64,000 bases of DNA from Paludibacterium sp. (GCF_019232825.1 NZ_JAFAND010000050.1:1-64000), one strand, 5' to 3'. Numbered from the stretch's first letter, positions 1-8,211 are shown. Numbers and translations: made by a program. The notes: generated by a model not told the origin, from the sequence alone.

Positions 1-1190
1 TTGGCGCGGTATAACGCGCCGTCCGCTTGCGCGATCAGGGCGTCGACGGTCAGCGCCTGCGGCCCGGCCACGGCGATGCCGATGCTGACCGCCAGCCGCG
101 CGGGCCCCGCGCCCTCGGCGAACGAGGCGGCGCCGACCTGCTCATGGATTCTGGCGGCAATGGCGTCGATGAGCTCGTCTGTGGGATCCGCCAGTAACAG
201 CAAGAATTCTTCACCGCCATAACGGCCGAGTTCATCGTATTCGCGCACCGCGGATTTGATCGCCAAAGCGACGCGGCGCAGTACTTCATCGCCGGCCTGA
301 TGGCCGTAGGTGTCATTGACCTTCTTGAAGTAATCGACGTCGATCATCATGATGCCCAGGCGCGTCTGACAGCGTTGTGCCTTGTGGATGGCATTGCGCA
401 GCAAATCCAAAATCGCCCCGCGGTTATACAGCCCGGTGAGCGAGTCATACATCGACTTTTGCAGCAGGTCCTCTTGCGTGGACAGCAGCGCCTGATTCAG
501 ATTGTGGATATCTTGGTACAGCCGCGATTTATCGATAAAAATCGAGATCAACAGCGCGATGCGCTTAAACATGTCCAAATGCACGTCTTGGTAGGTGTTT
601 TTTTGTTTGCTGGAGAAAAACAAAAATCCGACCGGTTTACCTTCGACGATCAATGGGCAAGTCAGACTGGATCGAATCCCTTCCTGCACGATGCGTTGCG
701 TGGCATCCGATTGAGGATGGCTTTTGAGATGCGCCACCAGGTCATTGATGATTCTCGGCTCGCCGCTAGCCAATATTTGCTGCAAGCTGCTCTGGGCGAT
801 CGATGCTTTATAGCCCTGGATGAGACGCATATTCCCCATATTTTCCGCGCGCGCCCACACCAGCTGTAATTCCGTTTCATCGTCGGTGAACATCGCGCAG
901 CCGAGACGGCTATAAGGAATAATCGTGTGCAGCGCATGATAGGTGCGATTCAGCACATCCTCCAGCAGCACCCCTTTGCTTATTTCCGTGGATAACGCGT
1001 TGATTTGCTGCCACTGTGTCATGCGTTTTGCATAGAGACTGGCCAAACTCAGAATTTCACTCGCCACGCCCGCAAAAGGATCTTCCGGCGGGATATCAAA
1101 TGCGATTGAAAAATGTTCTTTTTGCAATTGCTGCAATGCAAAGACAATTTGTTCGTATGACAAAGAAAACTCCAAAACCCCATTAATCAT
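1..1190 (-). CDS. GAF-GGDEF diguanylate cyclase (C-terminus cut by window edge)
   Basis: The reading frame is open from an ATG at 1190 to the window edge, giving about 396 residues. A GAF-like sensor region lies at about residues 60-200 and a GGDEF domain at about 245-396. The active-site motif GGEEF is at about residues 325-329, and an inhibitory-site motif REYD sits five residues before it, so the enzyme probably makes cyclic-di-GMP from GTP and is product-inhibited. The visible end reaches the ALYRA segment near the usual C-terminus, so only about 10-15 residues are missing. No membrane segment is seen, so it is probably cytoplasmic. A TTG at 1163 has a better-placed GGAG ribosome site and is an alternative start. 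The ligand of the GAF domain is unknown. Confidence 0.88.
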   Translation of the reverse strand, partial: MINGVLEFSLSYEQIVFALQQLQKEHFSIAFDIPPEDPFAGVASEILSLASLYAKRMTQWQQINALSTEISKGVLLEDVLNRTYHALHTIIPYSRLGCAMFTDDETELQLVWARAENMGNMRLIQGYKASIAQSSLQQILASGEPRIINDLVAHLKSHPQSDATQRIVQEGIRSSLTCPLIVEGKPVGFLFFSSKQKNTYQDVHLDMFKRIALLISIFIDKSRLYQDIHNLNQALLSTQEDLLQKSMYDSLTGLYNRGAILDLLRNAIHKAQRCQTRLGIMMIDVDYFKKVNDTYGHQAGDEVLRRVALAIKSAVREYDELGRYGGEEFLLLLADPTDELIDAIAARIHEQVGAASFAEGAGPARLAVSIGIAVAGPQALTVDALIAQADGALYRA

Positions 1191-1423
1191 TTCAAATAGC
1201 AAAATGAAAAAACAATGACAGAGCTATTATTTGTTAGCGGATAGCGCATCGCTGATCCGATATTGCTAACCGTCACTGACGGAGCGCCGTAACTCTTTAT
1301 TTTTAATCAAAGTTTGTGAAGGTTTTTGTTAACAGGCCCTAAATATCCAACGAGCATGAGCACAAACGCCACACACCGCCCTATCCCATGCTTGCCGGCA
1401 AAAAACCAGCGCAGTATCTGATC

Positions 1424-1450
1424 CGTGCGCTGCTGCGCGAGCGCACGCTA
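1424..1450 (-). repeat. REP-like palindrome, copy A
   Basis: This 27-bp element, read on the minus strand, begins TAGCGTGCG and ends CGCACG, with an 8-bp stem around a GC loop. Closely related copies occur at 10654-10680 (same orientation) and 26699-26725 (opposite orientation), always between genes. This is the pattern of a repetitive extragenic palindrome family. It lies in the 1191-1517 interval, which otherwise holds only the hairpin at 1460-1492. Confidence 0.55.
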
Positions 1451-1459
1451 CGATGTGAA

Positions 1460-1492
1460 ACGGGCCCGGGGTGATCAACACCACGGGCCCGT
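1460..1492. terminator. Hairpin terminator downstream of the small putative copper operon
   Basis: A 9-bp perfect stem (ACGGGCCCG with CGGGCCCGT) encloses a shorter GGTG/CACC stem. On the plus strand it is followed by GTTTT. It lies just beyond the stop codon of the 39-aa gene on the minus strand, where it would end that operon, although the T tract is on the other side. Confidence 0.5.
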
Positions 1493-1517
1493 GTTTTGGT
1501 GATGCCGGCGTAGACGG

Positions 1518-1637
1518 CTAGCAGCACCCGCCATGGCGGTGCGTGCGCATGCCGCACCCCATCCCGCCGCGGTGCATCAGTAGCATGAAGCCGATGGCCA
1601 GCAGCAGCCAGACGCCATTTTGCGATAGCCATTGCAT
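1518..1637 (-). CDS. Small membrane peptide, Met/His/Cys-rich tail (39 aa)
   Basis: A 39-codon frame starts at an ATG at 1637 preceded by a clear AAGGAG ribosome site. Residues 8-21 form one hydrophobic segment. The tail is rich in Gly, Met, His and Cys (HRGGMGCGM, then HRHGGCC at the end). Such tails often bind soft metals such as copper. It follows the DUF2933-like gene by 14 bp, so the two are probably co-transcribed and may act together. The function is inferred from composition and context only. The strong ribosome site and the position between a gene and a terminator support it as real. Confidence 0.6.
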   Translation of the reverse strand: MQWLSQNGVWLLLAIGFMLLMHRGGMGCGMRTHRHGGCC

Positions 1638-1651
1638 GTTCAGTCTCCTTG

Positions 1652-1894
1652 TTACTCAGACGCGCGATCCGCCGCGGGCGCCGCCGGTTTGGCGGCCGCC
1701 TCGTGACGGTGGGGCATCCCAAACATCATGAAAACCATCATGAGCGGGCAGATCAACCCAGACAGCAACGGCAAAACCGTCCAGGCGGCGCCGCGGCCAT
1801 GACCCAACACCAGCCATCCGGCGATGAACGCCAGCAAACCCATGACAACAAACATCGGCCAACGGCTGTTGCCGTTCGAGCAGCACGATTTCAT
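1652..1894 (-). CDS. DUF2933-like small membrane protein (80 aa)
   Basis: The protein starts at MKSCCSNGN with a GGAGAG ribosome site just upstream. It has two hydrophobic segments (about residues 13-30 and 37-55) and the family-like stretch CPLMMVFMMFGM followed by His residues. DUF2933 proteins are short inner-membrane proteins often found with copper and other heavy-metal resistance genes. Their biochemical role is not known to me. Here the gene is the middle member of a three-gene minus-strand unit (2285 to 1518) placed after CsoR-like operators, which suggests metal-responsive expression. A longer start at 1960 is possible but has no better ribosome site. Confidence 0.7.
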   Translation of the reverse strand: MKSCCSNGNSRWPMFVVMGLLAFIAGWLVLGHGRGAAWTVLPLLSGLICPLMMVFMMFGMPHRHEAAAKPAAPAADRASE

Positions 1895-1961
1895 TTGACT
1901 CTCCAAACGATACGAAACAAGGGAATATCGCGAGGGCAGATGCCGCCCTCGATCGGACACG

Positions 1962-2285
1962 TCAAAGGATGAGCGGCGGACGGAACGGCGGCGCCAACGT
2001 GGCGTTGGCGATTTCGGTCATGGCGGCGGCCTGCCAATCGCGCAACGGCGCGGCGTAGGCCAAAGGCGAAGGGGTTAACAGCATCGGCGAAACGCAGTGC
2101 TGGTCACAGCTCACGTTGCCGAGCGCATGTTGCGCGTCTGAAGGGGAAGGGCTTTGGCAATGCGCCGTCCCCGCCGTGGCGGTTGCCGTGGCGGGGGTCA
2201 CCATGCCCATGGCGCTACCGGCCAAAACTGGCTGGAGGGGCAGCAGCATGGCAATGAGCAGGAAGAAAACGCGCAATGCTTTCAT
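1962..2285 (-). CDS. Secreted Cys/His-containing protein, CopL/DUF2946-like (107 aa)
   Basis: The product begins MKALRVFFLLIAMLLP, a typical signal peptide, likely cleaved near residue 22. The mature part has scattered Cys and His (AHCQ, then CDQHC) and ends in a proline-rich PFRPP segment. Small secreted proteins of this shape (CopL, DUF2946) occur beside copper-resistance genes. The match is by general pattern and is not certain. It is the first gene of the small operon, and the promoter-side site at 2320-2335 lies about 35 bp before its ATG. A TTG at 2321 would lengthen it by 12 residues but would fall inside that operator. Confidence 0.6.
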   Translation of the reverse strand: MKALRVFFLLIAMLLPLQPVLAGSAMGMVTPATATATAGTAHCQSPSPSDAQHALGNVSCDQHCVSPMLLTPSPLAYAAPLRDWQAAAMTEIANATLAPPFRPPLIL

Positions 2286-2319
2286 GCCCGCAGTGTAGGC
2301 GAGCGGCTTGGCGGCTGAC

Positions 2320-2372
2320 AACCCCTGGGGGGTATCTGTTTGATCCAGCGCAATATACCCCTGGGGGGTTAT
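2320..2372 (-). promoter_or_regulatory. Two CsoR-like palindromic operators
   Basis: Two near-identical G/C-tract palindromes, ACCCCTGGGGGGTAT at 2321-2335 and ATACCCCTGGGGGGTTAT at 2355-2372, start 36 bp apart between the secreted-protein gene and the GGDEF gene. This A/T-flanked C-tract/G-tract layout is typical of operators of the CsoR/RcnR copper and nickel repressor family. No such repressor gene is in the window, so the regulator would act from elsewhere. Confidence 0.55.
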
Positions 2373-2393
2373 AGAAAACCTGCCGTCAGCGCC

Positions 2394-3575
2394 TCAGTAG
2401 GCCACCCGGTTTTTACCCATTTGCTTGGCTTGGTACATCAGCTGATCCGCCCGCCCCAACAGGTCGATCGGGTTCTCTCCCGCCACGGCGGCGCAGCACC
2501 CCAGGGAAAGGGTGACGCTCAGGCCGGTTTCCGCGCGCATTCTCGGGTTGTGCTCCAAAAAATCGCGGATGCGCTCGGCGCAATCCACCGCGTCCGGCAG
2601 ATGGGTCTCCGGCAATAAGACGACGAATTCCTCGCCGCCGAGGCGGCCAAAAAGATCGTTGAGGCGCAAGATGGATTGGACTTCGGCCGTGAGGATCTTC
2701 AAAACCTGATCGCCGACGTTATGGCCCTGGGTGTCGTTGATGCTCTTGAAGTTGTCGACGTCGAACAGAATGACGCAGAAGTGGCCGGCCTGCGGCGTCA
2801 GATTGAGCACGAACTGGTCCAACCGGCGCAAGATGGCGCCGCGATTGAGGATTTTGGTCAAACCATCGGTTTCGGCAATGACGCGCAACTGCCTCGCCTT
2901 GCGCTCAAGACGCGCGGATTTGCGCTCGACCCGGGCGCGCAGCACTTTCTCCGTCGCGTGCATGTTCTTCAGCTCGCTGACCAACGATTCCATGGCGACT
3001 TGCTGCTGGAAGAAATCCCGATTTCTTTTTGCGTACTTCCACGACGTTACCAACAGGAATGCCAGGTAGAGCAGCGACATGGCCGACATGGCGTAGCGAT
3101 AGCGAGGCGAACCGAAGGGCTCAACGATATTGGCGTGCGCGATCACGATAGCCAGCACTGTGGTGCAAAAAAGCACGTAGATGCGAAAGATCAGCCCATG
3201 CGACAAGATCGACAGGCTCAGGATCGCGGCGAGGCAAATCATATTGAACAGATAAAGAAAATCGCCCTGGCCGTCTTCGAACACGAACAGTATTGCGCCC
3301 CATGACACCGCGGCCAGCACCGCGACCACATCCAGCACCGGAAGGCGTTTTGCCAACGCCGCCGGCTGGGACAGCGCGTCGTGCAATTGGCGCAGATTCC
3401 ACAGCCGCAATAGCTGCAGGGAGAGCATGACGAAAAGCCAAATCAGGCTGGCCGCTTCCAATTTCGCGTGGTAATTGGCCAGATAAATAATGACCACCAC
3501 CAAAACGGAGAGCCGGACGGAGGTACGGTCCTGATCAATGTAGTGCTGGTATAGCCTAATCTCCGATTTTTGCAT
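2394..3575 (-). CDS. Membrane-anchored GGDEF diguanylate cyclase (393 aa)
   Basis: Six hydrophobic segments span about residues 21-178. A charged coiled-coil-like linker (about 190-235) follows, then a GGDEF domain. The active-site motif GGEEF is at about 313-317, with an RLND inhibitory site five residues before it, so active cyclic-di-GMP synthesis with feedback is expected. The N-terminal membrane region probably senses an unknown cue. The start at 3575 was chosen because AAGG sits just upstream. An ATG at 3593 is possible. The gene runs towards the copper-like operon and its stop lies 22 bp from the nearer operator. Confidence 0.88.
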   Translation of the reverse strand: MQKSEIRLYQHYIDQDRTSVRLSVLVVVIIYLANYHAKLEAASLIWLFVMLSLQLLRLWNLRQLHDALSQPAALAKRLPVLDVVAVLAAVSWGAILFVFEDGQGDFLYLFNMICLAAILSLSILSHGLIFRIYVLFCTTVLAIVIAHANIVEPFGSPRYRYAMSAMSLLYLAFLLVTSWKYAKRNRDFFQQQVAMESLVSELKNMHATEKVLRARVERKSARLERKARQLRVIAETDGLTKILNRGAILRRLDQFVLNLTPQAGHFCVILFDVDNFKSINDTQGHNVGDQVLKILTAEVQSILRLNDLFGRLGGEEFVVLLPETHLPDAVDCAERIRDFLEHNPRMRAETGLSVTLSLGCCAAVAGENPIDLLGRADQLMYQAKQMGKNRVAY

Positions 3576-3687
3576 TTTGCCTTGTAAAATCATCGAATTG
3601 GTTATCCATCCAGTCGCCGGGGCGCAAAGCGCTTGTCTACTCCCACTGCCTGGTTGCAGTATCGGACACTTTTGCTGTCCTCGCTTC

Positions 3688-3715
3688 ATTTCAATATTTG
3701 TTGTAATGTTGAAAT
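3688..3715 (+). promoter_or_regulatory. ArsR-type operator over the arsR start
   Basis: An inverted repeat (ATTTCAA at 3688-3694 and TTGAAAT at 3709-3715) ends directly at the arsR ATG, with a -10-like TGTAAT at 3702-3707 inside it. A repressor bound here would block the promoter. There is no room for a normal ribosome site, so the arsR message may be leaderless. Confidence 0.55.
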
Positions 3716-4057
3716 ATGGATACGCAAAACGCCGCTCGTTTATTCGACTGCCTGTCGGCCGCGACACGGCTCGACATCTACCGCCTGCTGATACGCATGG
3801 GCCATGAAGGCATGGTGGCCGGCGACATCGCCGCCGCCTTGCAGGTCGCACCCAACAAGTTGTCGTTCCATCTCAAGGCGCTCGCCCACGCCGGCATGGT
3901 GTCGGCCACGGCGGAAGGCCGCTTCGTGCGCTATCGCGCCAATTTGGCGTTGATGCTCGACCTGGTCGCCTACCTCAGCGACGAGTGCTGCAGCGGCCAC
4001 CCTGAACAATGCGCCGGCCTGCGCCCCACATCCTGCTGCCCGGGGACTGACGCATGA
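3716..4057 (+). CDS. arsR: ArsR-family arsenic-responsive repressor (113 aa)
   Basis: This small winged-helix protein has the ArsR fold: a recognition region around residues 35-65 (NKLSFHLKALAHAGMV) and a C-terminal Cys pair (DECCSGHPEQC) that probably binds trivalent arsenic and releases DNA. It is the first gene of the ars operon, and its stop overlaps the arsC start by 4 bp. An inverted repeat immediately upstream is the likely autoregulatory operator. The metal specificity is inferred from its partners, arsC and acr3. The start has no ribosome site, and the next Met (residue 28) would remove part of the fold, so 3716 is preferred. Confidence 0.92.
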   Translation: MDTQNAARLFDCLSAATRLDIYRLLIRMGHEGMVAGDIAAALQVAPNKLSFHLKALAHAGMVSATAEGRFVRYRANLALMLDLVAYLSDECCSGHPEQCAGLRPTSCCPGTDA

Positions 4058-4542
4058 ACGTCCTGTTTCTTTGCACCGGTAATTCCTGCCGTTCGATTCT
4101 GGCGGAAGCCACGTTCAATCACCTGGCGCCCGCCGGCTGGCACGCCATGAGCACCGGCAGCCACCCCACCGGCCTGGTCCACCCGCGATCGCTGGCCTTG
4201 CTGGCGCGCGAAGGCATCGCCACCACCGGCTACCACAGCAAATCGTGGGACAACCTGCCGGTCACGCCGGATATCGTCATCACCGTCTGCGCCAACGCCG
4301 CCGGCGAAACATGTCCGGCCTATCTGGGCCCGGTGCTGCGCGCGCACTGGGGCGTCGACGACCCGGCCCATGCCAGTGGCGGCGACACGGAAATCGACGC
4401 GGCCTTCACCCTGGCCTACCGCGTTTTGCGCGCGCGCATCGAGGCGTTGCTGGCGCTGCCGCTCGACACGCTGCGACACGACCGCGCGCGCCTGCAAGCC
4501 GAGCTCGACCGTATCGGCACGTTGGAGAATGGCGAATCATGA
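4054..4542 (+). CDS. arsC: Arsenate reductase, thioredoxin-coupled low-Mr phosphatase type (162 aa)
   Basis: The protein reduces arsenate to arsenite in the cytoplasm so that the efflux pump can export it. It opens with the phosphatase loop C7-TGNSC-R13, and further cysteines at about 79 and 87 (VCANAAGETC) match the three-cysteine relay of thioredoxin-dependent ArsC. A VDDPAHASG segment carries the general-acid Asp. The length, about 160 residues, is somewhat longer than the usual 135-140. It overlaps arsR by 4 bp and acr3 by 4 bp, so the three genes are translationally coupled. Confidence 0.92.
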   Translation: MNVLFLCTGNSCRSILAEATFNHLAPAGWHAMSTGSHPTGLVHPRSLALLAREGIATTGYHSKSWDNLPVTPDIVITVCANAAGETCPAYLGPVLRAHWGVDDPAHASGGDTEIDAAFTLAYRVLRARIEALLALPLDTLRHDRARLQAELDRIGTLENGES

Positions 4543-5567
4543 ACCGCTTCGAGCGCTATCTCACGCTGTGGGTTGGCCTGTGCATCGCGGCCGGCGTCGC
4601 GCTGGGCCAGTTTCTGCCGGCGTTGTTCCAGGCGATCGGCAGCCTGCAATTCGCCCAAGTCAATCTACCGGTGGGCGGGCTCATCTGGGTGATGATCATC
4701 CCGATGCTGGTCAAAGTGGATTTCGGCGCTTTGCAAGAAGTGCGCCAGCACGTGCGCGGCATCGGCGTGACGTTGTTCGTCAACTGGCTGGTCAAGCCGT
4801 TCTCGATGGCGCTGTTGGGCTGGCTGTTCATCCGCCACTGGTTTGCGCCGCTGCTGCCCAGCGTGCAACTCGACAGCTACATCGCCGGCCTGATCCTGCT
4901 GGCGGCGGCGCCCTGCACCGCCATGGTGTTCGTCTGGAGCCGGCTCACCAACGGCGACCCACTGTTCACGCTGTCGCAAGTGGCACTCAACGACACCATC
5001 ATGGTGTTCGCCTTCGCGCCGCTGGTCGGTCTTCTGCTGGGCATTTCGGCCATTCACGTGCCGTGGGACACGCTGCTGACCTCGGTAGTGCTGTACATCG
5101 TCATTCCGGTCATCTTGTCGCAGCTGTGGCGCCGCCGGCTACTGCGTCAGGGCCAAGCGGCATTCGACGCCGCCATGGCCAAGATCGGCCCCTGGTCGAT
5201 CGCCGCGCTGCTGGCCACGCTAGTCTTGCTATTCGCTTTCCAGGGCGAGGCCATCCTGGGCCAGCCGCTGGTGATCGCACTATTGGCGGTACCGATTCTG
5301 ATTCAGGTATTTTTCAACGCCACGCTCGCCTACCTGCTCAACCGCCTGCTAGGCGAAAAGCACAATGTCGCCTGCCCCTCCTGTCTGATCGGTGCGTCCA
5401 ACTTCTTCGAGCTGGCGGTCGCCACCGCGGTCAGCCTGTTCGGCTTCCACTCCGGCGCAGCGCTCGCCACCGTGGTCGGCGTGCTGATCGAGGTGCCGGT
5501 GATGCTGCTGGTGGTGAGCGTGGTCAACCGCAGCCACGATTGGTATGAGGGGGGAAGAACGGCATGA
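4539..5567 (+). CDS. acr3: ACR3-family arsenite efflux permease (342 aa)
   Basis: This inner-membrane protein with about ten hydrophobic helices exports arsenite. The ACR3 signature around PCTAMVFVWS (about residue 125) holds the conserved Cys needed in this family. A second conserved region, CPSCLIGASNFFELAVA, lies near the C-terminus. Its ATG at 4539 overlaps the arsC stop in an ATGA, which fixes the start despite a much longer open frame upstream. It completes a minimal arsR-arsC-acr3 operon. No arsA, arsD or arsH is seen. Confidence 0.92.
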   Translation: MNRFERYLTLWVGLCIAAGVALGQFLPALFQAIGSLQFAQVNLPVGGLIWVMIIPMLVKVDFGALQEVRQHVRGIGVTLFVNWLVKPFSMALLGWLFIRHWFAPLLPSVQLDSYIAGLILLAAAPCTAMVFVWSRLTNGDPLFTLSQVALNDTIMVFAFAPLVGLLLGISAIHVPWDTLLTSVVLYIVIPVILSQLWRRRLLRQGQAAFDAAMAKIGPWSIAALLATLVLLFAFQGEAILGQPLVIALLAVPILIQVFFNATLAYLLNRLLGEKHNVACPSCLIGASNFFELAVATAVSLFGFHSGAALATVVGVLIEVPVMLLVVSVVNRSHDWYEGGRTA

Positions 5568-5616
5568 GCGGGCACCCTCCGCTTGCTTGGCAATCAGGGC
5601 GTCGGGTTACCCGCGG

Positions 5617-6624
5617 CTACCCCCTCCCCTCGCGGCGGGCAAAGCGCTGTTGATATTCTCGCGGCGTCAGCCCCGTTTTGAGCCGGAACAATTGCCGGAA
5701 AGTACTGAGATCCTCATAGCCGACGCGCAGGCTGACGGCTTCCAAACGAATGGGCCGCGACTCCAGCAGCTGCTTGGCCACCTCGATGCGCAAGTTTTGC
5801 AGATACGTCAGCGGTGCGATTCCTATTGCTTGTTTGAAACGGCGGTTGAGGGTCCGCTCGCTCACCGCCAGATAATCGGCAAGCTCGCCCAGCCGGCATC
5901 CCTCCTGCAGCGTCGCCGCCATCCGCTGTTGCGCTCTGGCGACCAGCGGGTCGGCATGGCCATGGTCGTCGAGCAGCGAGACATACGACGCCTGCGAAAC
6001 GCGGTTCATATCGATCAACAGCGCCTTGGCGGTCATCGCCGCCAGTTTTTCGCCGGCGAACAACCCCACCAGCCGTACCGCCAGATTCAAGTAGGAGGTG
6101 ACCGCGCCGCCGGAAAGAATGCCGTCCTGTTCGGTGATGACCTCTTGTGCGTGCAGTTCGACGGCGGGGTAGCGCCTGGCGAAATCTGCCGCTTTCGCCC
6201 AGTGGGTGGTGGCTGGCCGGCCATCGAGAAAACCGGCCTCGGCCAGCAGGTAGTTGCCGGTACAGTAGGCGGCCAGTACGGCCCCCGCCTGGTGCTGAGC
6301 CTTGAGCGCGGTGGAGAGTGCGCCGATCAGATCACGCTGGCCGATAAACGCGTCCATATCGGAAAAGAACGGGGCGGTCAGCAAGATGGCGTCGGCGTGC
6401 TGACGCGGGTCGATTTTGCCGTCGACGTCGATACGCTGGCCGGAAGCCGCCTTGACCGCTTGGCCGTCGAGCGACTCCACCCGCCAGGTCAATCTGGGCA
6501 ATCGCTCACGTTGGCTCGTGCCCTCCCGCTGGCTCAAGTGGTTGGCGGCGTTGAGCACGTCGATCGTGGCCGCCACCCCGGATGCCAAGATACCATCGTA
6601 GACCCAGATCCGAATCGTCTTCAT
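5617..6624 (-). CDS. GlxA-family AraC-type regulator with DJ-1/PfpI domain (335 aa)
   Basis: The N-terminal half (about residues 3-190) is a class-I amidotransferase-like DJ-1/PfpI domain with AAYCTGNYLLAEAG around the nucleophile-elbow Cys. The C-terminal 100 residues hold two AraC helix-turn-helix motifs (ending FRQLFRLKTGLTPREYQQRF). Regulators of this type usually act on genes for nitrogen compounds or small amides. The gene directly follows the nitrilase and tautomerase genes on the same strand (36 bp after the nitrilase stop), so it may control them. The stop lies 49 bp from the convergent acr3 gene. Confidence 0.88.
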   Translation of the reverse strand: MKTIRIWVYDGILASGVAATIDVLNAANHLSQREGTSQRERLPRLTWRVESLDGQAVKAASGQRIDVDGKIDPRQHADAILLTAPFFSDMDAFIGQRDLIGALSTALKAQHQAGAVLAAYCTGNYLLAEAGFLDGRPATTHWAKAADFARRYPAVELHAQEVITEQDGILSGGAVTSYLNLAVRLVGLFAGEKLAAMTAKALLIDMNRVSQASYVSLLDDHGHADPLVARAQQRMAATLQEGCRLGELADYLAVSERTLNRRFKQAIGIAPLTYLQNLRIEVAKQLLESRPIRLEAVSLRVGYEDLSTFRQLFRLKTGLTPREYQQRFARREGRG

Positions 6625-6660
6625 CCGCCCCGTCCGATCGCGATTTGGCGAAGCTCGGGC

Positions 6661-7644
6661 CTAGGCCTGAGCCGCCGGCTCGATGGCACTGGCCACCGTC
6701 GTACTTTGGCCGCCACGCTCGTGAAGATTCGCCGCGGGCGTGCGGTCGATCAGCAAGCTCAGCAACTCAGGCCGGTTGTAGTGCCCGGCGGAATCCATCA
6801 GCATCTTACGCCGGTCGATCAGCGAAAAATCGAGATCGGCGATCACCTCCCCCTCCCCGCTGCGCAACGGCTCGCCGAGCAAAGTGCCGTCCGGCGCGAC
6901 GATGGTGGTGAAGCAGCCGCCGCTGATCGGTTCGATCGCACAGCCGGTATCGCGCATGATTTGCGCTTGCTGCTCGGCATCGAGCCAAGCGGTGGCGTTG
7001 ACCACGAAGGCGCCGGATTCCAGCGCGTGCTGGCGGATATTGATCTCCATGCGCATGGCAAAGCCATCGCCGAAGGCCGAGCCCGGATACATCGCGGAAT
7101 GGATCTGCTCGCCATCGGCCATCATCGCATAGCGTGCCAACGGGTTGTTGTGTTCAAAGCAGGCCAACTGGCCGATACGGCCGGCCTGGGTATCGACCGC
7201 ACGCAGCCCAGAGCCGTCGCCCTGCCCCCAGACCATGCGCTCGTAATGGGTCGGCGTGATCTTGCGGCGGCGCTGCACCAAGGAGCCATCGGCGTCGAAC
7301 AGCAGTTGCGTATTGTAGATCGTGCCGCCATCGCGCTCGTTGACGCCAATGGACACCACCATCCCAGCCTTGCGTGCCGCTTCGCCAAGCGCGTCGGTCG
7401 CGGGGGACGGTACTGTCACGCACTGATCGAACCATTTCAAAAACTCGGCCCCGCCCAACAGTTGCAGGGGCGTCTGAACGGCGGAGAAATAGGGGTAGTA
7501 CGGTACCACCGTCTCGGGGAAAGTAGCGAACTGCACGCCTTTGCGGCCAAGCTCTTCGATCTTGGCGGCGATTTTATCGATTGTGGCCTCGCGGCTATAC
7601 AGTACCGGGCTGATTTGAACGGCGGCGGCTTTGACGATCTTCAT
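6661..7644 (-). CDS. Nitrilase-family hydrolase (327 aa)
   Basis: The carbon-nitrogen hydrolase triad is visible: Glu44 in FPETVVPYYPYF, Lys128 in RRRKITPTHYERMVWGQGDG and Cys162 in LACFEHNNPLARYA. The block after the Cys (GEQIHSAMYPGSAFG) is of the true nitrilase branch, which converts organic nitriles to acids and ammonia. Cyanide dihydratase activity is also possible. Length and C-terminal tail are normal. The start at MKIVKAAAVQ follows a GGAAT site, and the gene lies 12 bp after the tautomerase gene, so the pair forms an operon. The substrate is not deducible. Confidence 0.88.
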   Translation of the reverse strand: MKIVKAAAVQISPVLYSREATIDKIAAKIEELGRKGVQFATFPETVVPYYPYFSAVQTPLQLLGGAEFLKWFDQCVTVPSPATDALGEAARKAGMVVSIGVNERDGGTIYNTQLLFDADGSLVQRRRKITPTHYERMVWGQGDGSGLRAVDTQAGRIGQLACFEHNNPLARYAMMADGEQIHSAMYPGSAFGDGFAMRMEINIRQHALESGAFVVNATAWLDAEQQAQIMRDTGCAIEPISGGCFTTIVAPDGTLLGEPLRSGEGEVIADLDFSLIDRRKMLMDSAGHYNRPELLSLLIDRTPAANLHERGGQSTTVASAIEPAAQA

Positions 7645-7656
7645 TGCGAAATTCCT

Positions 7657-8211
7657 TTATTGGTCGGCGTGGCCACCGGCCACAGCTTGAATGTCCGTCT
7701 TGGTGGCATCCAGCGCCGCCTCAAGAACGATGCGCGCTTTTTCACGCTGCCTGCGCGCAAGCCGCGCCTCTCCGGCCGGGCGTTCCGCTGCGCCGGCCAG
7801 CATGGCGTGGATGTCGGACAAGCCCCAAATGGCGCCGCGCGAGCCCCAGGAACCCTCGGCGATTTCGGTCGGAAAAACCCACACCCGGGCGGCAACGTCT
7901 TCATAAGCCCGGTTTTCGGCCCGCGCCACCGCTTCGGTCACCGCACGCACCAGCGCCCGGCGCGATGCAGCGGTATATTGCCCCTCCGGCACCGAGGGAA
8001 CGATCCGGTAACGCATGACTTCAGCCCGTTCGCCGCCGATGTAAACCGCGGCGGGCCGGTGGAGATGGAAAACCGTGACGGCTTGGGCGGCCGGGTTGGC
8101 CGGGTCGTATCCCTCCGCTTCGATCAGAATATTAGTCAACTCTTTGACTAGGCGTGCCTCCGCCTCGGGCGTCAGCGCGTCCTCTGGCCATAGTGCATCG
8201 ATCATCGGCAT
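7657..8211 (-). CDS. Tautomerase-like protein, two-unit type (184 aa)
   Basis: The chain begins MPMIDALWP, leaving an N-terminal Pro after Met removal as in the 4-oxalocrotonate tautomerase superfamily. At about residues 68-130 a second beta-alpha-beta unit is visible (RIVPSVPEGQYTAASRRALV, then ARVWVFPTEIAEGSWG), so it looks like a fused two-unit enzyme such as the cis-CaaD/MSAD types. Reactions in this group include keto-enol tautomerisation and hydrolytic dehalogenation. It starts the operon with the nitrilase and the GlxA-type regulator, suggesting catabolism of a nitrile-bearing compound. The assignment to a subfamily is tentative. Confidence 0.7.
   Translation of the reverse strand: MPMIDALWPEDALTPEAEARLVKELTNILIEAEGYDPANPAAQAVTVFHLHRPAAVYIGGERAEVMRYRIVPSVPEGQYTAASRRALVRAVTEAVARAENRAYEDVAARVWVFPTEIAEGSWGSRGAIWGLSDIHAMLAGAAERPAGEARLARRQREKARIVLEAALDATKTDIQAVAGGHADQ

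Noticed and set aside
5545..8151. Plus-strand open frame of 868 codons
   Set aside because: It lies opposite the GlxA regulator, nitrilase and tautomerase genes, which have clear motifs. High GC makes such antisense frames common.
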